A stretch of DNA of 22,599 bases from an uncultured Bacilli bacterium. GTDB lineage: Bacteria > Bacillota_I > Bacilli_A > RF39 > UBA660. Position numbers and translations under genes: made by a program. This document shows, piece by piece, positions 7,350-14,421 of this stretch. The DNA is taken from the NCBI GenBank assembly GCA_934101625.1, contig CAKORV010000016.1:1-22599 (forward strand), written 5' to 3'. Numbering within the stretch: the first letter of the stretch is position 1; every line of letters begins with the position of its first letter. Under the pieces are notes generated by a model. The model worked only from the letters and a program-made list of their open reading frames with translations. It was not told where the DNA came from and searched no databases.

Positions 7350-7923
7350 AATTACTGTTTCTAGAATTATTTTGTCAATAATAGTATTATTGTTATTAGT
7401 TTTCCCATTAGAAAAGATAGGAATTAATGTATCAACAATAGTTGTTAATGGTACTATTCAAGTTGATATTAAGTATATTATATGTGGAGTTTTATTTTTG
7501 ATAGCAAGTGTGACTGATTTTGTGGATGGACATATTGCTAGGAAATATAATATGGTAACCGATTTTGGTAAAATAATGGATGCTATTGCTGATAAAATTT
7601 TAGTTAATGGAGTTTTAATTATTCTTGCTTGTAAAGGATTTGTTAGTGTTATTATTCCAGTAATTGTGATAAGTAGAGATACGATTGTTGATTCTATTAA
7701 AATGGTTGTTGGTAATAAAGAAGGGGCAGTTGGAGCGAGTAAAGCCGGTAAACTTAAAACAATTTGCATGATGTGTGGAGTTACATTAATGTTATTTTAC
7801 AATTTACCATTCGAATTAATTGGAATAAGAGTTGCAGATTTCTTAATTATTTTAGCAACAGTACTTTCTGTTATAAGTGGAGTACAATATTATTTAAATT
7901 ATAAAGATAAATTGATTTCTTAA
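7333..7923 (+). CDS. pgsA: CDP-diacylglycerol-glycerol-3-phosphate 3-phosphatidyltransferase
   Basis: A 196-residue integral membrane enzyme that makes phosphatidylglycerol phosphate from CDP-diacylglycerol and glycerol 3-phosphate, the committed step to phosphatidylglycerol. The CDP-alcohol phosphotransferase signature is complete: Asp62-x2-Asp65-Gly66-x2-Ala69-Arg70-x8-Gly79-x3-Asp83-x3-Asp87. Several hydrophobic helices surround it (about 10-26, 47-62, 92-112, 139-155, 160-182). The N-terminus NLPNKITVSRI is the usual PgsA start. ATG 7333 is preferred to GTG 7321 because AAGGTGAG lies at the right distance before it. The gene overlaps the RodZ-like gene and ends in a terminator. The cinA gene often found between pgsA and recA is missing. 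Confidence 0.93.
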   Translation: MNLPNKITVSRIILSIIVLLLLVFPLEKIGINVSTIVVNGTIQVDIKYIICGVLFLIASVTDFVDGHIARKYNMVTDFGKIMDAIADKILVNGVLIILACKGFVSVIIPVIVISRDTIVDSIKMVVGNKEGAVGASKAGKLKTICMMCGVTLMLFYNLPFELIGIRVADFLIILATVLSVISGVQYYLNYKDKLIS

Positions 7924-7948
7924 ATATAGTTTTACACTATATTTTTTT
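7922..7948 (+). terminator. Rho-independent terminator after pgsA
   Basis: AAATATAGT (7922-7930) and ACTATATTT (7936-7944) form a perfect 9-bp stem with loop TTTAC, with T7 running through 7948. The left arm begins inside the TAA stop codon. A weaker hairpin with five T's at 7958-7978 may back it up. Confidence 0.8.
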
Positions 7949-7997
7949 GATTATTTTGAGATTGACTTTAATCTTTTTATTTAATAAAATAATGTAG

Positions 7998-8012
7998 TAG
8001 GTTTTGAACCTA
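7998..8012. repeat. Short perfect inverted repeat upstream of recA
   Basis: TAGGTT, a 3-base spacer, then AACCTA. It stands alone in the 190-bp gap between pgsA and recA; it could be a protein-binding site or a weak hairpin. No known operator is recognised. Confidence 0.35.
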
Positions 8013-8041
8013 TCAGACTTATATGCAAAATAATGTTTTTG

Positions 8042-8055
8042 TATACAAATGTTCG
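8042..8055. promoter_or_regulatory. Degenerate LexA (SOS)-type box before recA
   Basis: TATACAAATGTTCG compared with the Gram-positive SOS box CGAACnnnnGTTCG: the right half-site is perfect and the left half keeps AC only (7 of 10 positions). It sits 8 bp upstream of the recA -35, a fitting place for control by LexA. Confidence 0.35.
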
Positions 8056-8063
8056 AAAAATTG

Positions 8064-8092
8064 TTGACAAATAATAAAAAGAATTGTAAAAT
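8064..8092 (+). promoter_or_regulatory. recA promoter
   Basis: TTGACA at 8064-8069, a 17-bp spacer, and TAAAAT at 8087-8092, followed by AGGAGG at 8105-8110. Confidence 0.85.
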
Positions 8093-8115
8093 TAAATTAC
8101 AAATAGGAGGACATT

Positions 8116-9156
8116 ATGGTAAAAAACATGAAAACTGAAGAAAAGGATAAGGCGTTAGCACAAGTACTACAAGATATTGAAAAACAATTTGGTAAAGGTG
8201 CTATTATGAAATTAGGGGAAGATGGAGTTAAGGATATAGATGTTGTATCATCAGGTAGTCTTGCACTTGATATTGCGTTAGGTGTTGGTGGCTATCCAAA
8301 AGGAAGAATAATAGAAATATATGGACCAGAATCAAGTGGTAAAACAACATTTGCATTACATGCAATAGCTGAAGTACAAAAAACTGGAGGAAGAGCTGCA
8401 TTTATTGATGCAGAACATGCTTTAGATCCAGTATATGCTAAAAATTTAGGTGTAGATATTAATAATTTGTTATTAAGTCAACCTGATACTGGTGAACAAG
8501 CATTAGAAATATGTGAAGCACTTGTTAGAAGTGAGGCTATGTCTATTATAGTTATTGACTCAGTTGCAGCATTGGTACCACAAGCTGAAATAGAAGGTGA
8601 AATGGGTGATTCCCATGTTGGTTTACAAGCTAGACTTATGAGTCAAGCATTAAGAAAATTATCTGGTGCTATTAATAAAACTAATACTATATGTATATTT
8701 ATTAATCAATTAAGAGAAAAAGTTGGGGTTATGTTTGGAAATCCTGAAACTACTCCAGGTGGAAGAGCACTTAAGTTTTATTCATCAATTAGACTTGATG
8801 TAAGACGTGCTGAACAAATTAAAGTTGGAACAGAAGTTATAGGTAACAAAACTGTAGTTAAAGTTGTTAAAAATAAAGTAGCTCCACCATTTAAAACTGC
8901 TGAAGTTGAAATTATGTATGGACAAGGTGTAAGTCATGAAGGTGAACTTGTTGATATAGCAAGTAATTTGGATATTATTGAAAAGAGTGGTGCTTGGTAT
9001 TCTTACAAAGGAGAAAAAATAGGACAAGGTAAAGAAAATGTCAAAGCAATGTTAAGAGAAAATAAAGCTTTATTAGATGAGATAGAAGATAAAGTAAGAG
9101 AACATTATTCTTTTAAATCAACTAATAAAAAAGAAAAGAAAGAAGAAGGTAAATAA
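8116..9156 (+). CDS. recA: Recombinase A
   Basis: A 346-residue DNA strand-exchange ATPase, central to homologous repair and, where SOS exists, to LexA self-cleavage. Walker A GPESSGKTT starts at residue 70; Walker B is in SIIVIDSVAAL; the L1 region is EIEGEMGDSHVGLQARLMSQALRKL; the conserved FINQLREKVGVMFGNPETTPGG leads into L2. The C-terminal domain is normal and ends in a Lys/Glu-rich tail (KKEKKEEGK). The ATG at 8116 has AGGAGG five bases upstream; ATG at 8128 is a less favoured alternative. It has its own promoter, is monocistronic, and ends at a hairpin shared with the convergent kinase-like gene. Confidence 0.99.
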   Translation: MVKNMKTEEKDKALAQVLQDIEKQFGKGAIMKLGEDGVKDIDVVSSGSLALDIALGVGGYPKGRIIEIYGPESSGKTTFALHAIAEVQKTGGRAAFIDAEHALDPVYAKNLGVDINNLLLSQPDTGEQALEICEALVRSEAMSIIVIDSVAALVPQAEIEGEMGDSHVGLQARLMSQALRKLSGAINKTNTICIFINQLREKVGVMFGNPETTPGGRALKFYSSIRLDVRRAEQIKVGTEVIGNKTVVKVVKNKVAPPFKTAEVEIMYGQGVSHEGELVDIASNLDIIEKSGAWYSYKGEKIGQGKENVKAMLRENKALLDEIEDKVREHYSFKSTNKKEKKEEGK

Positions 9157-9202
9157 AAAGAACAGGTTAATAGGGATTTGTTAAGTCTCTACCTGTTCTT
9201 TT
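9156..9202. terminator. Bidirectional terminator shared by recA and the kinase-like gene
   Basis: A perfect 12-bp stem: AAAAGAACAGGT (9156-9167) with ACCTGTTCTTTT (9191-9202). It carries a T run on each strand. An inner AGGGA/TCTCT pairing extends it. The minus-strand stop codon (9167-9169) lies at the end of the left arm. Confidence 0.88.
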
Positions 9203-10072
9203 ATTATATACTAAATGATGTGCTTGATAAGCATTTTTAATTGGTATTTCATCTAAGTATGGAAGGATATTTTCATTGTCTCCGTTACAATATATTTTTT
9301 CGATTACATTTAATATGTTTTTTGAAAAACCTAAATCTTCTAGATAATTTATATAATGATAGAATTGCTCCATATTTAAATTATACATATTTGTTTTAGC
9401 AATTGTATTTAAAAACATCATTATGTAACAATATAAATCCGTATTTCTTGATGGTATTTGAAAACCTCTATCATCTTCTTTATATTTCGTTGGAAATTCT
9501 GATATAAGTGGATTTAAAAATAAATATTTTGATGGAAAATATATTTCATCTGTTAAGCATGCACTATCTAAATCACAAACTCTCAATTTACCGTTTTTGT
9601 CTATTATAAAATTTGCTTCATGCATATCACCTAAATAAAAATGATAAGGGAATCCTTCTATATTTTTAAGTTTTTCTAATATAGTGCCAACATCTTTTAA
9701 GTAATTTATTTTATCTTCTAATGGGTTATTGCTATCTTTTAAAAATGTTTCTAAATTAGTTGCTTTTTCTATGAAGGGCATTACTGGTCCTAGTGCTATA
9801 CCACCAACTGTTCCTAAACCATCTAAAGTAATTAAGTCTGGTACTTGTTCATTTAATATTCTTTTATACATTAATAATATGTTTATATTATATAGTTTCT
9901 TACTAAAACTTAAACCTTCTCTATCATAATATACTTTAAACAATTGTCTTTCTTTTTTGCTTCTTTCACTACCCATTATGAATAACTTTGCTTCAGTATT
10001 TGTAATACCTTCACCTGGATTATATCTTTTTAGTTTTTCGAACTGACTATTTGTTAAAGATGTTACTTTCAT
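9167..10072 (-). CDS. Protein-kinase-like / phosphotransferase-fold protein of unknown substrate
   Basis: A 301-residue soluble protein with a reduced kinase fold. LGDMHEANFII at residues 147-157 resembles the catalytic loop (HGDxHxxN) and VCDLDSA at 165-171 the metal-binding DFG-like motif; ITLDGLGTVGGIALGPVMPFIEKATNLETFL (81-111) resembles the hinge region, and Lys46 in LFKVYYD may be the N-lobe lysine. The plan is closest to aminoglycoside phosphotransferase or ABC1-like kinases. It may phosphorylate a small molecule or protein, or be a pseudokinase: a Leu replaces the usual His before the catalytic-loop Gly-Asp. Start: AAGGGGG just upstream of ATG. It has its own promoter (10099-10127), is monocistronic, and has no functional link to its neighbours beyond position. 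Confidence 0.65.
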   Translation of the reverse strand: MKVTSLTNSQFEKLKRYNPGEGITNTEAKLFIMGSERSKKERQLFKVYYDREGLSFSKKLYNINILLMYKRILNEQVPDLITLDGLGTVGGIALGPVMPFIEKATNLETFLKDSNNPLEDKINYLKDVGTILEKLKNIEGFPYHFYLGDMHEANFIIDKNGKLRVCDLDSACLTDEIYFPSKYLFLNPLISEFPTKYKEDDRGFQIPSRNTDLYCYIMMFLNTIAKTNMYNLNMEQFYHYINYLEDLGFSKNILNVIEKIYCNGDNENILPYLDEIPIKNAYQAHHLVYNKRTGRDLTNPY

Positions 10073-10098
10073 ATAATTTATCCCCCTTAGATAACTAA

Positions 10099-10127
10099 AT
10101 TATACCATATAAAGTACAAAAAGTCAA
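10099..10127 (-). promoter_or_regulatory. Promoter of the kinase-like gene
   Basis: On the minus strand: TTGACT (10122-10127), a 17-bp spacer, TATAAT (10099-10104). It lies directly beside the regulator's stop codon (10129-10131), with no terminator seen between. Confidence 0.8.
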
Positions 10128-10128
10128 A

Positions 10129-10767
10129 TTAACCAAAATAATATAGTAACTTAATTCTTCTTCCTTTAGTTTCAATTAAACCTTCGACCTTCATGTTACT
10201 TAACTCTCTTGTCATTGCTGATCTGTTGACAGCTAAATAATCGGCGAGGTCTGTGTAGCTAAAAGGTAAATAAATTATTCTTGAACCGTTTCTTCTGCTA
10301 ACCATATTAAAGTACGCAAGAAGTTTATCTCTAGTACTTTTGTTGGTCAAAACTTCAATTCTATCATTATTTTTAGCTAGTTTTTCAAAAAGTATTTTAT
10401 TTAAATTTTTTAAAAATTGTGTATAATATGAAAGTCTATTTTCATCAAAATTTATTATGTTATCAAAATCAAAAATAAGTAAAGAAACATCTTCAGTTGT
10501 ACGTATTTCATACTCGTTATTGTTAATAGCTGAGAATGTAGTACCAAATATACTCCCTTCGTCTAATTCTTCTATAATAGTTCTTGTTCCATTTTTGTCA
10601 ATCCTAGTAATTATAAGGCTTCCAGCGGTTATAACACAGATTATGTTATCTCTTTTAAAACTATCTAAGATGGTCATATTTTTTTTGTAGTTTATAGTGT
10701 ACGTTTCTAAATATGATAAAAGTTTTTCTTTGTTTTTACCTGTAATTCCATTAAATAAATTTTCCAT
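10129..10767 (-). CDS. Crp/Fnr-family transcription regulator, likely controller of nrdDG
   Basis: A 212-residue regulator. An N-terminal cyclic-nucleotide-binding-type beta-barrel (about 15-115: ITAGSLIITRIDKNGTRTIIEELDEGSIFGTT) leads through a dimer helix to a C-terminal winged helix (about 140-212) with recognition region YTDLADYLAVNRSAMTRELSNMKVEGLI, where RSxxxREL fits the RExxR-like DNA contacts of the family. It has a single cysteine, so no Fnr-type iron-sulfur cluster is possible, and the barrel lacks a clear cAMP-binding RxS pocket; the ligand is unknown. Length matches the family (200-230). ATG 10767 is chosen because AGAGGTG precedes it and because the longer frame reads into nrdD on the other strand. 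Divergent from nrdD, with a palindrome between them that could serve both promoters. Confidence 0.87.
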   Translation of the reverse strand: MENLFNGITGKNKEKLLSYLETYTINYKKNMTILDSFKRDNIICVITAGSLIITRIDKNGTRTIIEELDEGSIFGTTFSAINNNEYEIRTTEDVSLLIFDFDNIINFDENRLSYYTQFLKNLNKILFEKLAKNNDRIEVLTNKSTRDKLLAYFNMVSRRNGSRIIYLPFSYTDLADYLAVNRSAMTRELSNMKVEGLIETKGRRIKLLYYFG

Positions 10768-10786
10768 CTTTACACCTCTAAGTATA

Positions 10787-10815
10787 ATTTTATCAAATAA
10801 TGTAAAAAGTTGCAA
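10787..10815 (-). promoter_or_regulatory. Promoter of the Crp/Fnr-family gene
   Basis: On the minus strand: TTGCAA (10810-10815), a 17-bp spacer, TAAAAT (10787-10792). The -35 lies wholly inside the 14-bp palindrome, so a protein bound there would block it. Confidence 0.65.
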
Positions 10816-10822
10816 TTGCAAC
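10809..10822. promoter_or_regulatory. Perfect 14-bp palindrome, probable Crp/Fnr operator
   Basis: GTTGCAATTGCAAC is its own reverse complement. Its centre (10815.5) is 41.5 bp upstream of the nrdD start inferred from the -10 at 10845-10850, the position used by class II Crp/Fnr activators, and it overlaps the -35 of the divergent regulator gene. Confidence 0.7.
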
Positions 10823-10823
10823 A

Positions 10824-10850
10824 TTGAATATAAAATATATCGTGTATAAT
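10824..10850 (+). promoter_or_regulatory. nrdD promoter, activator-type
   Basis: A perfect TATAAT at 10845-10850 with a poor -35 (TTGAAT at 10824-10829) at a short 15-bp spacing. A good -10 with a weak -35 next to an operator fits an activated promoter. Confidence 0.65.
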
Positions 10851-10878
10851 GAGATTTAGAAAAGGTAGGAGGAGTTAC

Positions 10879-13032
10879 ATGAAAGTAATAAAAAGAGATG
10901 GACATATGGTTGACTGGTGTCCAGAAAAAGTTGAAAATGCAATTATGAAAGCCAACAGTGAGGTGGAAGAAGAAGATCAAGCATCATCTACCCAAATAAA
11001 AAATATTATTAAACATATAGAAAAATTAGGAAAGAAAAGAATTTTAGTTGAAGATATACAAGATATCATTGAAATGAAATTGATGTCTATTGGTAAGTAT
11101 GAACTAGCAAAAAAATATATTACGTATAGATATACAAGAGAGTTGGTAAGAAGAAGTAATACAACTGACTTGGCTATTAAAGAATTAATTGATGGTGAAA
11201 GTGAATACTGGAATACTGAAAATTCAAATAAGAATGCTAAAGTAGTTACTACTCAAAGAGATTACCTAGCAGGTATTACGAGTACTGATATTACAAAGAG
11301 ATTTCTATTAAGTGAAGATATAGTACAAGCACATGAGGATGGAATTATACATTTTCATGATGCTGATTATTTTGCACAAAATGCTTTACATAACTGTGAT
11401 TTAATTAATCTAGAAGATATGTTACAAAATGGTACTAATATTAATGGAGTAATGATAGAAAAACCACATAAATTTTTAACAGCAATGACTATTGCAACAC
11501 AAATTATAACAGCTGTAACATCTAGTCAATATGGTGGAGCAACTATTACACTTACTCATTTAGCACCTTTTGTTAGAGATAGTTACAAAAGATACTTAGA
11601 TAAATATAAAAAACGTAAATTTAGTAAAGAAGATTGTGAAAAATATGCTAAGGAAGATTTAAAGAAAGAAATAACTGATGGAGTACAAACATTCCAATAT
11701 CAAATAAATTCAATGACTACTACAAATGGTCAAGCACCTTTCTTAAGTGTATGCATGTATTTAGGAGAAACTAAAGAATATAAAGATGAACTTGCAATGA
11801 TTATTGAAGAAGTACTACATCAAAGAATATTAGGTATGAAGAATGAAAAGGGTGTATATATTACACCAGCATTTCCTAAACTTCTTTATGTACTAGAAGA
11901 AGACAATATTAATCCTAAAGGAAAATATTATTATTTAACTAAATTGGCTGCTGAATGTACTGCTAAGAGAATGGTACCGGATTATATTTCTGAAAAGATT
12001 ATGAAAGAATATAAGATAGATGCTAATGGTAATGGAAATTGTTATCCTTGTATGGGATGTAGAAGTTTCTTAACACCTTATGTTGATGAAAATGGTAAAC
12101 CTAAATATTATGGTAGATTTAACCAAGGAGTTGTTACTATTAATTTACCTGATGTAGCTTTATCAAGTGAAAAAGATATGGATACATTTTGGCAAATATT
12201 TGATGAAAGACTAGAACTTTGTCATAAGGCTTTACAAGCAAGACATAAAAGATTATCAAAAGCAACTAGTGATGTAGCACCAATTTTATGGCAATATGGA
12301 GCATTAGCTAGACTTCCTAAAGGTGCTAGTATACATGACTTACTACATAATGGTTATTCTACAATTAGTTTGGGTTATGCTGGACTTTATGAATGTGTTA
12401 AATATATGACAGGACATTCTCATACTGATAATGGTAAAGGAAAAGAATTTGGACTTCAAGTTATGCAAAGAATGAATGATAAATGTAAAGAATGGAAAGA
12501 ATCAGAAAAGATAGATTATAGTGTTTATGGTACACCTATTGAATCTGTTACTTATAAATTCGCTAAATCATTAAGAAATAGATTTGGAGTAGTTAAAGGC
12601 ATTACTGATAGAGATTATATTACTAATAGTTATCATGTACCTGTATTTGAAGAAATTGATGCATTTACTAAATTAAAATTAGAAAGTGAATTTCAAAAAT
12701 TAAGTCCAGGTGGTGCAGTAAGTTATATTGAAACACCAAATTTAACTAATAACTTGGATGTTGTAATGGAAGTAATTAAATTTATGTATGAAAATATAAT
12801 GTATGCAGAAATGAATACTAAGAGTGACTATTGTCAAAATTGTGGATATACTGGTGAAATCTTATTAGATGATAATTTGGAATGGTATTGTCCTGAGTGT
12901 GGTAATAGAGATCACGATAAATTAAATGTAGCTAGAAGAACTTGTGGATATATTGGAACTAATTTCTGGAATAAGGGAAGAACACAAGAAATTAAAGAAA
13001 GAGTAATACATATAGATAATAAGGATGCATAA
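10879..13032 (+). CDS. nrdD: Anaerobic (class III) ribonucleoside-triphosphate reductase
   Basis: A 717-residue glycyl-radical enzyme that converts NTPs to dNTPs without oxygen. An N-terminal ATP-cone (about 1-92: VIKRDGHMVDWCPEKVENAI) provides dATP/ATP control. Cys173 in HNCDL and the cysteine in YPCMGCRSF match the active-site cysteines of the family. A zinc site has CQNC and CPEC near the C-terminus. The radical site is RRTCGYIG with Gly690, followed by NFWNKGRTQEI. All key residues are present and length is normal. The start is ATG 10879, with AGGAGG at 10867-10872; an upstream in-frame codon at 10849 lies in the promoter. First gene of nrdD-nrdG-dut. The enzyme dies in air, so the cell must live anaerobically or have another reductase elsewhere. 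Confidence 0.98.
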   Translation: MKVIKRDGHMVDWCPEKVENAIMKANSEVEEEDQASSTQIKNIIKHIEKLGKKRILVEDIQDIIEMKLMSIGKYELAKKYITYRYTRELVRRSNTTDLAIKELIDGESEYWNTENSNKNAKVVTTQRDYLAGITSTDITKRFLLSEDIVQAHEDGIIHFHDADYFAQNALHNCDLINLEDMLQNGTNINGVMIEKPHKFLTAMTIATQIITAVTSSQYGGATITLTHLAPFVRDSYKRYLDKYKKRKFSKEDCEKYAKEDLKKEITDGVQTFQYQINSMTTTNGQAPFLSVCMYLGETKEYKDELAMIIEEVLHQRILGMKNEKGVYITPAFPKLLYVLEEDNINPKGKYYYLTKLAAECTAKRMVPDYISEKIMKEYKIDANGNGNCYPCMGCRSFLTPYVDENGKPKYYGRFNQGVVTINLPDVALSSEKDMDTFWQIFDERLELCHKALQARHKRLSKATSDVAPILWQYGALARLPKGASIHDLLHNGYSTISLGYAGLYECVKYMTGHSHTDNGKGKEFGLQVMQRMNDKCKEWKESEKIDYSVYGTPIESVTYKFAKSLRNRFGVVKGITDRDYITNSYHVPVFEEIDAFTKLKLESEFQKLSPGGAVSYIETPNLTNNLDVVMEVIKFMYENIMYAEMNTKSDYCQNCGYTGEILLDDNLEWYCPECGNRDHDKLNVARRTCGYIGTNFWNKGRTQEIKERVIHIDNKDA

Positions 13033-13034
13033 TT

Positions 13035-13544
13035 ATGAGATACAATAGAATTAGAAAGATGGATATATCAAATGGCCCTGGTATCAGGGTCAGTATATTC
13101 ATGCAGGGGTGTGCTTTTCACTGCGAAAATTGTTTTAATAAGGAAACATGGGATTTTGATGCAGGAGAAGAGTTTACAGATGAAACAATAGAAAAAGTGT
13201 TGAAATTATGTGAAAGTGAGCATATTGTAGGATTATCGATATTAGGAGGAGAACCAATGCATCCTAATAATATAGAAGGTACTACAAAGTTAGCTAAAGC
13301 TTTTAAAGAAAGATATCCTAATAAAAGTTTATGGGCTTGGAGTGGATTCTTATTTGATAAACATTTAAAAAATAAAGAAGTTATGAAATATTTAGATGTT
13401 TTAGTTGATGGACAATATGTGGATAGTTTACATGATTTTACTCTTGAATGGAGAGGTTCAAGTAATCAAAGAGTAATTGATGTTCAAAAATCGTTAAAAA
13501 GTAAAGAAGTAATTTTATATGAAAGTAAGGAGTATAGTAGATGA
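13035..13544 (+). CDS. nrdG: Anaerobic ribonucleotide reductase activating protein
   Basis: A 169-residue radical SAM enzyme that binds a 4Fe-4S cluster, splits S-adenosylmethionine and creates the glycyl radical on NrdD. The cluster motif CxxxCxxC is Cys26-AFH-Cys30-EN-Cys33; SILGGEPMH is the SAM-binding GGE motif; the early NGPGIRVSIFMQGC is typical of NrdG. Length is usual (150-180). It starts two bases after the nrdD stop with no strong ribosome site, so it probably depends on translation of nrdD. It overlaps dut by 4 bp (ATGA). Confidence 0.96.
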   Translation: MRYNRIRKMDISNGPGIRVSIFMQGCAFHCENCFNKETWDFDAGEEFTDETIEKVLKLCESEHIVGLSILGGEPMHPNNIEGTTKLAKAFKERYPNKSLWAWSGFLFDKHLKNKEVMKYLDVLVDGQYVDSLHDFTLEWRGSSNQRVIDVQKSLKSKEVILYESKEYSR

Positions 13545-13999
13545 GATTAAGGGGCTTTGAAGTAGCAAAAGGATTTGAAGATAAAGTGGTTAATATGCCT
13601 GTTAGAAAAACTAAATATTCAGCAGGTTATGATGTTGAAGCGATAGAAGATGTTGTAATACCAGCATTTAAACCTGGAATGAAACCAACTTTAGTCAAGA
13701 CAGGTCTTAAGGCATATTGCCAAAATGATGAATATATTAAATTAGTTAATAGATCAAGTAATCCAGGAAAGAAAGGTTTAGTTTTAGCAAATTCTATAGG
13801 AATTATAGATGCTGATTATTATAATAATCCTGATAATGATGGACATTTTATGTATGCTTATTATAACTTTTTTGATCATGATGTTGAAATTAAAAAAGGA
13901 GATGTAGTAGGTCAAGCAATATTCCAAAAATATTTAATAACAGATGATGATGAGGCAACTGGTGAAAGAGTTGGAGGATTTGGTTCAACTAGTAAGTAA
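13541..13999 (+). CDS. dut: dUTP diphosphatase
   Basis: A 152-residue trimeric-type dUTPase, which hydrolyses dUTP to dUMP and pyrophosphate, keeping uracil out of DNA and feeding dTMP synthesis. The five motifs are visible: I AGYDVEA (28-34), II NRSSNPG (70-76), III SIGIIDADYYNN (85-96), IV GDVVGQAIF (120-128), V GERVGGFGSTSK (141-152). The PDNDGHFMYAYYNF insert after motif III is the form found in Firmicutes and their phages. It overlaps nrdG by 4 bp, so it is made with the reductase; this makes sense because class III reductase makes dUTP as well as dCTP. No strong terminator follows; only a weak GAATAAATTATTC palindrome at 14013-14025. Confidence 0.95.
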   Translation: MRLRGFEVAKGFEDKVVNMPVRKTKYSAGYDVEAIEDVVIPAFKPGMKPTLVKTGLKAYCQNDEYIKLVNRSSNPGKKGLVLANSIGIIDADYYNNPDNDGHFMYAYYNFFDHDVEIKKGDVVGQAIFQKYLITDDDEATGERVGGFGSTSK

Positions 14000-14052
14000 A
14001 ATTTTATTATATGAATAAATTATTCTTCAGTTTGAATAAATAAAGAGTATAC

Positions 14053-14355
14053 ATGCGAGAAAAATTTTATGAATATTTAATGAATGGTTTAAATGATTAT
14101 GATAGTAAATATTTACTTACGATGGATTATGTTTTAATGTTATTTTCTAAAGGAAAAATTAAAGCGTATTTTGCTAAAAAAAGCTATGTTTATTTTGTTG
14201 AATATCCATCAAGCGAATATGAATACAATAGTCCTATGGAGGTACTTAAGGAAGAAATGAACTTAGGTGGCATAGCAACTTCAGGTATAATTTATGAAAA
14301 ACAGCGTGATAATACTTTTAAAGAAATAGCTTTTATAGACTTGAATGAAAAATAG
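14053..14355 (+). CDS. Small protein of unknown function
   Basis: A 100-residue soluble, mildly acidic protein with no signal or membrane segment and no cysteine. The middle reads YFAKKSYVYFVEYPSSEYEYNSPMEVLKEEMNLGG, which looks like a small alpha/beta domain. I do not recognise a family. Its ribosome site is weak (AAAGAG at 14043-14048). There is no obvious promoter of its own, so it may be read through from nrdDG-dut, 53 bp upstream. A clear terminator follows and overlaps its stop codon. Confidence 0.65.
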   Translation: MREKFYEYLMNGLNDYDSKYLLTMDYVLMLFSKGKIKAYFAKKSYVYFVEYPSSEYEYNSPMEVLKEEMNLGGIATSGIIYEKQRDNTFKEIAFIDLNEK

Positions 14356-14374
14356 AAGTAGAAATACTTCTTTT
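14354..14374 (+). terminator. Rho-independent terminator with GAAA tetraloop
   Basis: AGAAGTA (14354-14360), loop GAAA, TACTTCT (14365-14371), then TTT. It separates the nrdDG-dut side from the tetR operon and starts inside the TAG stop. Confidence 0.78.
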
Positions 14375-14376
14375 AC

Positions 14377-14405
14377 TTTACAACAATTGTATCACATGAT
14401 ACAAT
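14377..14405 (+). promoter_or_regulatory. tetR operon promoter
   Basis: TTTACA at 14377-14382, a 17-bp spacer, TACAAT at 14400-14405; AGGAGG follows at 14412-14417. The -10 lies within the inverted repeat listed next. Confidence 0.75.
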
Positions 14406-14406
14406 T
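14385..14406. promoter_or_regulatory. Probable TetR operator, 10+2+10 perfect inverted repeat
   Basis: AATTGTATCA (14385-14394), two bases, then TGATACAATT (14397-14406). It covers the spacer and -10 of the tetR promoter, so the regulator would shut off its own operon. Confidence 0.75.
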
Positions 14407-14421
14407 TTATTAGGAGGCTTT

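Noticed and set aside
7458..7769. 103-codon open frame opposite pgsA
   Set aside because: A shadow of pgsA; the forward frame has a complete enzyme signature.
8785..9027. 80-codon open frame opposite recA
   Set aside because: It lies fully inside recA on the other strand, is rich in Ser/Phe/Asn from antisense reading, and has no ribosome site.
10768..10980. N-terminal extension of the Crp/Fnr-type regulator (71 residues)
   Set aside because: It would run through both promoters and the start of nrdD and is Phe/His-rich nonsense; ATG 10767 has a proper ribosome site.
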